DNA of 64,000 nt from Variovorax beijingensis (GTDB taxonomy: Bacteria > Pseudomonadota > Gammaproteobacteria > Burkholderiales > Burkholderiaceae_C), in contig NZ_RXFQ01000018.1 in NCBI RefSeq assembly GCF_003951285.1, forward strand, positions 1 through 64,000, read 5' to 3'. Both the position numbers and the translations under genes were made by a program. Below are positions 42,615 to 50,843 of the stretch, piece after piece. Position 1 is the first letter of the stretch; every line of letters begins with the position of its first letter. The notes under the pieces were generated by a model. That model did no database searches and was not told where the DNA came from. It saw nothing but the letters and a program-made list of their open reading frames with translations.

Positions 42615-44093
42615 ATGCCTTTTTCTTCCATCCGCCACCAGCTCTTCATCGACGGCCGCTTCGTCGACGCCGAATCCGGCGAGACCCTGGCCACGCTCAA
42701 CCCGCACGACAACACGCCCATCGCCCATGTCGCGCTGGCCGGCAAGGCCGATGTCGACAAGGCCGTGGCCGCCGCCAAGCGTGCGTTCCCGGCGTGGCGC
42801 CGCATGGCCGCCGCCGACCGCGGCCGCATCCTGCTGAAGCTCGCCGACCTGATCGAGGCCAACGGCGAAGAGCTCGCGCGGCTCGAGTCGCTCGACACCG
42901 GCCACCCGATCCGCGATTCGCGCCGCCTCGACGTGCCTCGCACCGCCGCGTGCTTTCGCTACTTCGGCGGCATGGCCGACAAGTTCCAGGGCGAGACGAT
43001 TCCGGTGGAAGAGGGCTTCCTCAACTACACGCTGCGCGAGCCGGTCGGCATCGTCGGGCAGGTGGTGCCGTGGAACTTCCCGCTCATGTTCACGAGCTGG
43101 AAGATGGCGCCCGCGCTCGCGGCCGGCAACTGCATCGTGATGAAGCCGGCCGAGATCACGCCGCTCAGCTCGCTGCGCATCGCCGAGCTGATGGCCGAGG
43201 CCGGCTTGCCGCCGGGCGTGGTCAACATGCTGCCGGGCCTGGGCAGCGTGGCGGGCCAGTACATCGCCGAGCACCCCGAGATCGCCAAGATCGCCTTCAC
43301 CGGCAGCACCGCCACCGGCCGGCGCATCGTGCAGGCGAGCGCCGGCAACCTCAAGAAGGTGCAGCTCGAGCTGGGCGGCAAGGGCCCCAACATCGTGTTC
43401 GAGGATGCGAACCTGCAGGCCGCCGTGAACGGCAGCGCCTGGGCCATCTTCCACAACCAGGGGCAGGCCTGCATCGCGGGCTCGCGGCTGATGCTGCACG
43501 AGAAGATCGCCGACGCTTTCCTCGAACAGTTCATTCCGCTCGCCAGATCGATCCGCCTGGGCAATCCGCTCGACGAGCAGACCGAGATGGGCCCGCTCAC
43601 CAGCGCCCAGCACCGCGACCGCGTGCTGAGCTACGTCGAGGTCGCGCAGGCGCAGGGCGGCGAAGTGCTGGCGGGCGGCGGCTCGCCCGGCGGCGACCTG
43701 GCGCAGGGCTGTTATGTGCAGCCGACCGTGGTGCACGCCCGGTCGTACCAGGACCGCGTGGCGCAGGAGGAGGTGTTCGGCCCCTTCGTCACCGTGCTCA
43801 CCTTCAAGAGCGACGAGGAGGCGATGCAGATCGCCAACGGCACCGACTACGGCCTGGGCAGCGGCCTGTGGACCCGCGACCTGCAGCGCGCCCACAAGGT
43901 GGCGCGCGACCTGCACGCCGGCATGGTCTGGATCAACAGCTACAAGCGCGTGAACCCCGGCTCGCCCTTCGGCGGCGTGGGCCAGAGCGGCTACGGCCGC
44001 GAGATGGGCTTCGACGCGATGCGCGAATACACGCAGGTCAAGAGCGTGTGGGTCAACGTCGACGCGCAGATCCCGCCGCACTTCGTGCGCTGA
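42615..44093 (+). CDS. hapE: 4-hydroxymuconic semialdehyde dehydrogenase (aldehyde dehydrogenase family)
   Basis: 492 residues of the NAD(P)-dependent aldehyde dehydrogenase family: PWNFPLMFTSWKMAPALAAG, FTGSTATGRRIVQ, VQLELGGKGPN with Glu252, and GQACIAGSR with the catalytic Cys286. It would oxidise 4-hydroxymuconic semialdehyde to maleylacetate, the step after hapCD. Two in-frame ATGs exist (42609 and 42615); the second is chosen because GGGAGAGG then lies at a proper distance. The substrate is inferred from the operon, since the family is broad. Confidence 0.88.
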   Translation: MPFSSIRHQLFIDGRFVDAESGETLATLNPHDNTPIAHVALAGKADVDKAVAAAKRAFPAWRRMAAADRGRILLKLADLIEANGEELARLESLDTGHPIRDSRRLDVPRTAACFRYFGGMADKFQGETIPVEEGFLNYTLREPVGIVGQVVPWNFPLMFTSWKMAPALAAGNCIVMKPAEITPLSSLRIAELMAEAGLPPGVVNMLPGLGSVAGQYIAEHPEIAKIAFTGSTATGRRIVQASAGNLKKVQLELGGKGPNIVFEDANLQAAVNGSAWAIFHNQGQACIAGSRLMLHEKIADAFLEQFIPLARSIRLGNPLDEQTEMGPLTSAQHRDRVLSYVEVAQAQGGEVLAGGGSPGGDLAQGCYVQPTVVHARSYQDRVAQEEVFGPFVTVLTFKSDEEAMQIANGTDYGLGSGLWTRDLQRAHKVARDLHAGMVWINSYKRVNPGSPFGGVGQSGYGREMGFDAMREYTQVKSVWVNVDAQIPPHFVR

Positions 44094-44116
44094 CTTCTTT
44101 CCTTTCAACCCACCGG

Positions 44117-45103
44117 ATGCACACGATGTCCTTTCCGATCCTTTCCCGGGCGCTGGCCGCCTGCATGCTGCTGCTGCTCGGCGCCGCGGCCCAGGCCCAG
44201 GCGTCGGCCTGGCCCGCCAAGCCCGTGCGGCTGGTCGTGGGCTTCCCGCCGGGCGGCATCGTCGACACCGTCGCGCGCCAGCTGCAGCCGCGCCTGCAGG
44301 CCGCGCTCGGCCAGACCGTGATCGTCGACAACCGCAGCGGCGCCGGCGGCACGCTGGCGGCGGCCGAGGTGGCGCGCGCGGCACCCGACGGCCACACGCT
44401 GCTGATGGTGTTCGACAACTACGCCACCTATCCGCTGGTCTATCCGAAGCTGAGCTTCGACATCGCGAAGGACCTGCAGCCCGTGACCCAGGTCGCGAGC
44501 AACCCGCTGGTGCTGGTGGTCAACCCGAAGGTGCAGGCCAAGGATTTCCAGCGCTTCGTCGGCCTGCTCAAGGCGCAGCCGGGCGGCCTCAACTACGCCA
44601 GCGTCGGCCCCGGGTCGAGCAACCATCTCACGGCCGAATACTTCAAGGCCGTGAGCGGCACCTTCGTCACGCACATTCCCTACCGCGGCGGCGGCCCGGC
44701 CCAGCAGGACCTGCTGGGCGGACAGGTCGAGATGATGTTCCTTTCGGCCGTGCTGGCCCAGCCGCACGTCAACGCCGGCCGGCTGCGCGCCCTGGCGCAG
44801 ACCGGCGCCCAGCGCGCGCCCGCCTATGCCGAGGTGCCGACCGTGGCCGAGAGCGGCTATCCGGGCTTCGAGGTGAACTCCTGGGTCGGCCTGCTCGCCC
44901 CGGCCGGCACGCCGCGCGCCGTGGTCGACCGGCTGCAGGCCGAGGTGCGCAAGGCGGTGACCGAGCCGGCCTTCCAGCAGCGGCTGCGCGAACAGGGCCT
45001 GACGGGCATCGCCAACACGCCCGAGCAGTTCGCCGCCGTGCTGCGCACCGAGCAGGACAAGTGGGCCCGCCTGGTGCGCGAGCGCCGCCTGAGCCTGGAA
45101 TAG
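44117..45103 (+). CDS. Bug/TctC-family periplasmic solute-binding protein
   Basis: 328 residues (or 325 from the ATG at 44126). Signal peptide LAACMLLLLGAAAQAQASA, then WPAKPVRLVVGFPPGGIVDT, VIVDNRSGAGGTLAAAEVAR, HIPYRGGGPAQQDLLGGQVE and PTVAESGYPGFEVNSWVGLL. It is inserted between hapE and hapF, 23 bp after one and 20 bp before the other, which is not seen in the classical hap cluster. It presumably binds an aromatic or acid precursor funnelled into hydroquinone. Confidence 0.92.
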   Translation: MHTMSFPILSRALAACMLLLLGAAAQAQASAWPAKPVRLVVGFPPGGIVDTVARQLQPRLQAALGQTVIVDNRSGAGGTLAAAEVARAAPDGHTLLMVFDNYATYPLVYPKLSFDIAKDLQPVTQVASNPLVLVVNPKVQAKDFQRFVGLLKAQPGGLNYASVGPGSSNHLTAEYFKAVSGTFVTHIPYRGGGPAQQDLLGGQVEMMFLSAVLAQPHVNAGRLRALAQTGAQRAPAYAEVPTVAESGYPGFEVNSWVGLLAPAGTPRAVVDRLQAEVRKAVTEPAFQQRLREQGLTGIANTPEQFAAVLRTEQDKWARLVRERRLSLE

Positions 45104-45123
45104 ACGGACGGCAGGAGCGCGCC

Positions 45124-46191
45124 ATGCACGACTTCACCCACACCACCCATCCGCAGCGCGTGGTGTTCGGCGCCGGTTCGCTGCGCCACCTGGCGCGCGA
45201 GATCGATGCACTGGGCGCGAAGAGGGCGCTGGTGCTCTGCACGCCCGAGCAGCGGCCGCAGGCCGAGCGCGTGGCGGCCTCGCTCGGCACGCAGGCGGCC
45301 GGCCTGTTCGACCGCGCCGTGATGCATGTGCCCGTCGAGACCGCGCGCGAGGCGCGCGAGCTGGCGCGCCGGCTCGGCGCCGACTGCGCCGTGGCGCTCG
45401 GCGGCGGCTCCACCACCGGGCTGGGCAAGGCCATCGCGCTGGAGTCCGGGCTGCCGATCGTCGCGATTCCCACCACCTACGCGGGCAGCGAGATGACGCC
45501 GATCTACGGCCTCACCGAGAACGGCCTGAAGAAGACCGGCAAGGACCCGCGGGTGCTGCCGCGCACCGTGATCTACGACCCCGAGCTGTCGCGCACGCTG
45601 CCCGTGGGCCTGAGCGTGACCAGCGGCATCAACGCCATCGCGCACGCGGCCGAAGGCCTCTACGCGCAGGACGGCAATCCGGTGATGGACCTGATGGCCG
45701 AGGAGGGCATCGCCGCGCTGGCGCGCGCGCTGCCGGCGATCCGCGTGCAGCCCGACGACCTGGCCGCGCGCTCGGACGCGCTCTACGGCGCCTGGCTCTG
45801 CGGCAGCGTGCTCGGCGCGGTGGGCATGGCCCTGCACCACAAGCTGTGCCACACGCTGGGCGGCAGCTTCAACCTGCCGCATGCCGAAGTGCACACGGTG
45901 GTGCTGCCGCACGCGCTCGCATTCAACGCGCAGGCCGCGCCGCGCGCCATGGCGCGCATCGCGCGCGCACTCGGCGGTGTGTCGGCGCCGGCGGCGGTCT
46001 ACGCGCTGGCGCAGGGCAACGGCGCGCCGGTGGCGCTCAAGGACATCGGCATGCGCGCCGCCGACCTCGACCGCGCGGCCGACATCGCCGTCGCCAACCC
46101 GTACTGGAACCCGCGGCCCTTCGGCCCGGCCGAACGCGGCGAGATCCGCGCACTGCTGCAGCGCGCCTTCGACGGCGAGCCGCCGGGATAG
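45124..46191 (+). CDS. hapF: Maleylacetate reductase
   Basis: 355 residues of the iron-type alcohol-dehydrogenase superfamily. VVFGAGSLRHLAREIDALGA opens the protein; the cofactor loop is GGGSTTGLGKAIA (93-105), followed by IPTTYAGSEMTPIYGLTENG. Metal ligands are expected at His174 (NAIAHAAEGLY) and in ALHHKLCHTLGG (His239 or His243). YGLTE with GLKKTG is the maleylacetate-reductase pattern. It reduces maleylacetate to 3-oxoadipate, the last step of the hydroquinone pathway encoded here. CAGGAG precedes the ATG. Confidence 0.92.
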   Translation: MHDFTHTTHPQRVVFGAGSLRHLAREIDALGAKRALVLCTPEQRPQAERVAASLGTQAAGLFDRAVMHVPVETAREARELARRLGADCAVALGGGSTTGLGKAIALESGLPIVAIPTTYAGSEMTPIYGLTENGLKKTGKDPRVLPRTVIYDPELSRTLPVGLSVTSGINAIAHAAEGLYAQDGNPVMDLMAEEGIAALARALPAIRVQPDDLAARSDALYGAWLCGSVLGAVGMALHHKLCHTLGGSFNLPHAEVHTVVLPHALAFNAQAAPRAMARIARALGGVSAPAAVYALAQGNGAPVALKDIGMRAADLDRAADIAVANPYWNPRPFGPAERGEIRALLQRAFDGEPPG

Positions 46192-46246
46192 ACGCGGCGC
46201 ACGCACGGGCAGGCACAGACACAGACGAACAACGAAGGAGACAGCC

Positions 46247-47500
46247 ATGACATTCAACCGCAGACAGTTCACGCAGGCCGCCGCCGCACTTGCCGCCACG
46301 GGCGCCACGCCACGGGTGTTCGCCGCCGACACGCTCAAGATCGGCTACGTGTCGCCCCAGACCGGGCCGCTCGCGCCCTTCGGCGAGGCCGACAAGTGGG
46401 TGATCGAGCAGATGAAGGCCGCCTTCAAGGACGGCCTTGCCGTCGGCGGCAGGAAATACGCCGTGCAGATCGTGCTCAAGGACAGCCAGTCGAACCCCAA
46501 CCGCGCGGGCGAGGTCGCCAACGACCTGATCCTGAAGGACAAGGTCGCGCTCGTGCTCACCGCCGGCACGCCCGAGACCGCCAACCCGGTGAGCGACGCC
46601 TGCGAACTCAACGAAGTGCCGTGCATCTCCAGCGTGGTGCCGTGGCAGCCCTGGTTCTTCGGCCGCAAGGGCGATCCCGCGAAGGGCTTCGACTGGACCT
46701 ACCACCTGTTCTGGGGGCTGGAGGACGTCATCGCCAACTTCACCAGCGGCTGGAAGACCGTGGCCACCAACAGGAAGGTCGGCGGCCTGTTCCCCAACGA
46801 CGGCGACGGCAACGCCTGGGGTGACAGGGAGCTGGGCTTTCCGAAGCCGCTCGCGCAGATGGGCTTCACGCTCACCGACCCCGGCCGCTTCCAGAACGGC
46901 ACGCAGGACTTCAGCGCGCAGATCGCCGCCTTCAAGCGCGACAACGTCGAGATCGTCACCGGCGTGGTGATCCCGCCCGATGCCAAGACCTTCCTCACAC
47001 AGGCGCGGCAGCAGGGCTTCCGGCCCAAGGTGATCACGCTGGGCAAGGCGCTGCTGTTCCCCGGCGCGATCGAGGCGCTGGGCGACCTGGGCGACGGCCT
47101 GTCGACCGAGGTGTGGTGGAGTCCGTCGCATCCGTTCACGTCGAGCCTCACCCGGCAAAGCGCGAAGGCGCTGGCCGAGGCCTACGAGGCCGGCGCGAAG
47201 AAGCAGTGGACGCAGCCCATCGGTTTCGCGCATGCGCTGTTCGAGGTGGCGGCCAATGCCCTGTCGCGGTCGAAGTCGCTGAAGGCGACCGACGTGCGCG
47301 ATGCGGTCGCATCGACCTCCATCGATTCCGTGGTCGGTCCGGTGAAGTGGGGCGGGCAGGGCCCGTTCAGGAACGTCAGCAAGACGCCGCTGGTGCTTGG
47401 CCAGTGGGGCAAGGGCAAGAAGTACAGGTACGAGCTCGGCATCGTGAACAACGAAGCGGCCAAGGGCATTCCCGCCGGCGGCGCGTTGCGGCTGCTCTGA
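46247..47500 (+). CDS. ABC transporter substrate-binding protein (branched-chain amino acid/aromatic type)
   Basis: 417 residues. The start, with AAGGAG five bases upstream, opens MTFNRRQFTQAAAALAATGA: twin arginines before a hydrophobic run, so a Tat-type export signal is likely. The mature part has LKIGYVSPQTGPLAPFGEAD, KDSQSNPNRAGEVANDLILK and KVALVLTAGTPETANPVSD, the type-1 periplasmic fold of LivK-like proteins. It heads a five-gene ABC operon. Because the operon directly follows hapF, the ligand is probably an aromatic compound or its precursor and not an amino acid. Confidence 0.92.
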   Translation: MTFNRRQFTQAAAALAATGATPRVFAADTLKIGYVSPQTGPLAPFGEADKWVIEQMKAAFKDGLAVGGRKYAVQIVLKDSQSNPNRAGEVANDLILKDKVALVLTAGTPETANPVSDACELNEVPCISSVVPWQPWFFGRKGDPAKGFDWTYHLFWGLEDVIANFTSGWKTVATNRKVGGLFPNDGDGNAWGDRELGFPKPLAQMGFTLTDPGRFQNGTQDFSAQIAAFKRDNVEIVTGVVIPPDAKTFLTQARQQGFRPKVITLGKALLFPGAIEALGDLGDGLSTEVWWSPSHPFTSSLTRQSAKALAEAYEAGAKKQWTQPIGFAHALFEVAANALSRSKSLKATDVRDAVASTSIDSVVGPVKWGGQGPFRNVSKTPLVLGQWGKGKKYRYELGIVNNEAAKGIPAGGALRLL

Positions 47501-47508
47501 AGAACGCC

Positions 47509-48228
47509 ATGGCATTGCTGGCATTGCATGCGGTGAGCAAGTCGTACGGTGCGCTGCGGGTCACCGACGGCATCTCGCTCGAAGTGGCCGAGGGCGAGAC
47601 GCTGGGCATTCTCGGCCCCAACGGCGCGGGCAAGACCACGCTGTTCAACCTGATCTCGGGCGACGCGCGCGTCGATGCGGGGCGCGTGGAATACGCGGGG
47701 CGCGATGTGACGCGGCTCAAGCCGCACCAGCGCTGCCATGCAGGCATCGGGCGCAGCTACCAGGTGCCGCAGCCCTTCGGCAACATGAGCGTGTTCGAGA
47801 ACCTCGTGACCGCGGCCTGCTTCGGCGGGCAGCAGACCGAGCGCGAGGCGTGGCGCACGGCGCAGGAGGTGCTGGCGCAGACGGGGCTGATGCCGCATGC
47901 GAACAAGCCGGCGGGCGGGCTCACGCTGCTCGACCGCAAGCGGCTGGAGCTCGCGCGTGCACTCGCGACGAAGCCGCGCCTGCTGCTGCTCGACGAGATC
48001 GCGGGCGGGCTCACCGAGCCCGAGGCCGCGGTGCTGGTGGCGGAACTCAAGCGCATCAAGGCGCGCGGCGTGACCATGATCTGGATCGAGCACGTGGTGC
48101 ATGCGCTGCTGTCGCTGGCGGACCGGCTGTTCGTCATCAACTTCGGGCAGAAGCTGGCGGAAGGGGCGCCCCTCGCGGTGATGAACGATGCCGAGGTGCG
48201 TCGGGTGTACATGGGGATGGAAGCATGA
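47509..48228 (+). CDS. LivG-like ABC transporter ATPase
   Basis: 239 residues. Walker A GILGPNGAGKTT, Q-loop region SYQVPQPFGNMSVFENL, and Walker B LLLLDEIAGGL. The signature is LLDRKRLELARAL, where the usual SxGQ/GGQ is replaced by LDRK, a variant common among LivG-type subunits. The H-loop is in IWIEHVVHAL. It energises uptake of the ligand captured by the protein encoded upstream. The gene overlaps the next (ATGA). Confidence 0.92.
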   Translation: MALLALHAVSKSYGALRVTDGISLEVAEGETLGILGPNGAGKTTLFNLISGDARVDAGRVEYAGRDVTRLKPHQRCHAGIGRSYQVPQPFGNMSVFENLVTAACFGGQQTEREAWRTAQEVLAQTGLMPHANKPAGGLTLLDRKRLELARALATKPRLLLLDEIAGGLTEPEAAVLVAELKRIKARGVTMIWIEHVVHALLSLADRLFVINFGQKLAEGAPLAVMNDAEVRRVYMGMEA

Positions 48229-48941
48229 ACGCCCTGCTCGAAACCCGCGCATTGAAGGCCTTCTACGGCGACGCCCAGGCCCTGTTCGGCATCGACTTCT
48301 CGCTGGCCGCCGGCGAGCTCGTCGCCATCATCGGCGCCAACGGCGCGGGCAAATCCACCTTCCTCAAGAGCCTCGCCGGCCTGGTGCGTGCGCCGCGCGA
48401 CGCGATTCGATTCAAGGGCGAACCTGTCGGCGGGCTTCCTCCCGGCGAGATCGTGCGGCGTGGCCTTGCCATGGTTCCGGAGGGCCGCCGCCTCTTTCCG
48501 AGCCTGAGCGTCGAGGAGAACCTGCTCATGGGCGCCACCGCGGCCCGCAAGGGTCCGTGGAGCCTGCAGCGCCTGTACGCCCTGTTTCCCATCCTCGCCG
48601 AGAAGCGCCATGCGCCCGGCACCTCGCTGTCCGGCGGCCAGCAGCAGATGGTCGCGCTCGGCCGCGCGCTCATGAGCAACCCCGAGGTGCTGCTGTGCGA
48701 CGAACTCTCGCTCGGCCTCGCGCCCATTGTCATTCGCGAGATCTATGCGGCCATGCCCACCATCACGGGCGAGGGCATGACCGTCGTCATCGTCGAGCAG
48801 GACGTGACGATGGCGCGGCAGGTCTCGCAGCGCATCTACTGCTTCCAGGAAGGCCGCGTGTCGCTCGAAGGAAAGTCGGGCGAACTCACGCGCGAGCAGA
48901 TCTCGCAGGCCTACTTCGGCATCGAGGCCGCCCATGCTTGA
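48225..48941 (+). CDS. LivF-like ABC transporter ATPase
   Basis: 238 residues. Walker A AIIGANGAGKSTFLKSLAGL, signature TSLSGGQQQMVALGRAL, Walker B VLLCDELSLGLAP and H-region VVIVEQDVTMARQV. It forms the ATPase pair with the LivG-like subunit. Its start overlaps that gene, and its own end overlaps the LivH-like gene by eight bases. Confidence 0.93.
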   Translation: MNALLETRALKAFYGDAQALFGIDFSLAAGELVAIIGANGAGKSTFLKSLAGLVRAPRDAIRFKGEPVGGLPPGEIVRRGLAMVPEGRRLFPSLSVEENLLMGATAARKGPWSLQRLYALFPILAEKRHAPGTSLSGGQQQMVALGRALMSNPEVLLCDELSLGLAPIVIREIYAAMPTITGEGMTVVIVEQDVTMARQVSQRIYCFQEGRVSLEGKSGELTREQISQAYFGIEAAHA

Positions 48942-49806
48942 GACCGTCATCCAGGGCGTGCTGCTCGGCGGCCTCTACACGCTGTTCGCGCTCGGCCAGT
49001 CGCTGATGTTCGGCGTCATGCGGCTCACCAACACGGCGCAGGGCGACTTCATCATCCTCGGCGCCTTCGCCGTCATCGCGGGTGTGTCGGTGGCGGGCGA
49101 TGCCACGCCGGGGCTCGTTGCCATGGTCGCGCTCGCGGTGCTGCCCGTGGCCTTCGTGTTCGGCTATGCGCTGCAGCGCTACGTGCTCAACGGCACGCTC
49201 GGCAAGGACCCGCTGCCCTCGCTCGTCGTCACCTTCGGCTTGTCGATCGTCATCCAGAACCTGCTGCTCGAACTGTTCTCGGCCGACCCGCGCGCCATCG
49301 AGACCGGCGGGCTCAGCACGCAGGGCGTGGCGCTGGGCGACACGCTCTCGCTCGGCGTGCTGCCGCTGATCGTGCTGGCCGTCGCGCTCGTTGCGACCGC
49401 CGCGCTGCAATGGCTCTTCGCGCGCACGGCGCTGGGCCGCTCCTTCCGCGCAGTGTCCGACGACCGCGAGATCGCAGAACTCATGGGCCTGGACGCGAAG
49501 AAGGTCTACGCATTCGCGACCGCCATCGCCTTCGTGCTGATCGCCATTGCCGGTGCGCTGCAGGGCATGCGCACCACGGTGTCGCCGTCGGACGGTCCGC
49601 TGCTGCTGCTGTTCGCCTTCGAGGCCGTGATCATCGGCGGCATGGGCTCGTTCTGGGGCACGCTGTCCGGCGCGATGATCCTGGGCATCACGCAGCAGAT
49701 CGGCTTCCGGCTCGATCCGGGCTGGGGCATCTGGTTCGGCCACATCGTGTTCCTGATCGTGCTGGTGCTGCGGCCGCAAGGCCTTTTTCCGAAGACACGT
49801 GGATGA
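48934..49806 (+). CDS. LivH-like ABC transporter permease
   Basis: 290 residues with about eight membrane helices. VIQGVLLGGLYTLFALGQSL opens the protein, ALGRSFRAVSDDREIAELMG (the cytoplasmic EAA-type loop that contacts the ATPases) lies near residue 170, and AVIIGGMGSFWGTLSGAMIL near 235. These are LivH features. Start and stop both overlap the neighbouring genes, so the whole transporter is one tightly coupled unit. Confidence 0.92.
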   Translation: MLETVIQGVLLGGLYTLFALGQSLMFGVMRLTNTAQGDFIILGAFAVIAGVSVAGDATPGLVAMVALAVLPVAFVFGYALQRYVLNGTLGKDPLPSLVVTFGLSIVIQNLLLELFSADPRAIETGGLSTQGVALGDTLSLGVLPLIVLAVALVATAALQWLFARTALGRSFRAVSDDREIAELMGLDAKKVYAFATAIAFVLIAIAGALQGMRTTVSPSDGPLLLLFAFEAVIIGGMGSFWGTLSGAMILGITQQIGFRLDPGWGIWFGHIVFLIVLVLRPQGLFPKTRG

Positions 49807-50843
49807 AGCGGATGACGAACATGCCCCCACCACTCATCGCCGTCGAGCGCGCCACCGCCGCGAGCCGTGTCGCGCTCGCTTTCGGCATCGCGCTCGTGCT
49901 GATCGCCGCCAGCCTGCCCTTCTGGGGCGAGCCGAGCTGGATGCGAGAGTTCGTCGAGATCGCCTGCTACTTCATCTTCGCGATGATGTGGAACCTGCTC
50001 GCGGGCTATGGCGGCATGGTGAGCATCGGGCAGCAGGCCTTCTTCGGCTTCGGCGGCTACGTGATGCTGATGCTCGGCAACTTCGCGGACATCAACCCCT
50101 TCGTGGCGGTGCCGCTGGGCGCGCTGGCGGCCGGGCTCATCGCCGTGCCCGTGTCCTTCGTCGCGTTCCGTCTGTCGGGCGGCTACTTCGCCATCGGCAC
50201 CTGGGTGATCGCCGAGGTGTTCCGCCTGAGCTTCGCCAACGTGTCGGCAGTGGGCGGCGGCTCGGGCACCACGCTCACGGCGCTGCGCGGCATCGAGCGC
50301 GCCACGCGCGAAAGAACCACCTACTGGATGGCGCTGGCCTGCGTGGCCGCGGCCATTGCGCTGGTCTACCTGTTCCTGCGCAGCAAGCGCGGGCTCGCGC
50401 TGCTGGCGATCCGCGACAACGAGGTGGCCGCGGAGTCGCAGGGCATTCCGGTGGCGCGCATGAAGCTTGCGGTGTACGTGGTCGCGGCCTTCGGTGCGGG
50501 GCTCGCGGGCGCGCTGTACTTCGTCGGCAACCTGCGCATCAGCCCCGACGCGGCCTTCAGCGTCAACTGGACGGCGTTCGCCATCTTCATGGTGGTGATC
50601 GGCGGCATCGGCCGCATCGAGGGGCCGCTGGTGGGTGCACTCGTCTTCTGGGCCCTGAACAAGTTCTTCAGCGACTATGGCACCTGGTACCTGCTCGGGC
50701 TCGGGCTGCTGGCCATCGGTGTCACGCTCTTCTTCAAGCAGGGGCTGTGGGGCTGGGCGCAGCAGCGCTGGGCCTGGTCCCTGTTCCCGACGCAGCGGCG
50801 GCTGCTGGCTGCGCCGCAATCGACTCAGGAGCTGCAGGCGTAG
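49803..50843 (+). CDS. LivM-like ABC transporter permease
   Basis: 346 residues with about ten membrane helices: FIFAMMWNLLAGYGGMVSIG, QQAFFGFGGYVMLML, RLSGGYFAIGTWVIAEVFRL and the EAA-type loop GLALLAIRDNEVAAESQGIP. GIGRIEGPLVGALVFWAL is also typical of LivM. It is the last gene of the ABC unit. Its end overlaps the end of the tannase gene on the other strand by 19 bases, and no terminator is seen between them. Confidence 0.92.
   Translation: MKRMTNMPPPLIAVERATAASRVALAFGIALVLIAASLPFWGEPSWMREFVEIACYFIFAMMWNLLAGYGGMVSIGQQAFFGFGGYVMLMLGNFADINPFVAVPLGALAAGLIAVPVSFVAFRLSGGYFAIGTWVIAEVFRLSFANVSAVGGGSGTTLTALRGIERATRERTTYWMALACVAAAIALVYLFLRSKRGLALLAIRDNEVAAESQGIPVARMKLAVYVVAAFGAGLAGALYFVGNLRISPDAAFSVNWTAFAIFMVVIGGIGRIEGPLVGALVFWALNKFFSDYGTWYLLGLGLLAIGVTLFFKQGLWGWAQQRWAWSLFPTQRRLLAAPQSTQELQA

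Noticed and set aside
42568..42837. Small open frame beginning in the palindromic repeat
   Set aside because: It lies out of frame within hapE and its first codons are the repeat itself.
47930..47975. Missing GGQ in the signature of the LivG-like ATPase, considered as a sign of a dead subunit
   Set aside because: LDRKRLELARAL is a normal variant in LivG-type subunits, and Walker A, Walker B and the H-loop are intact.
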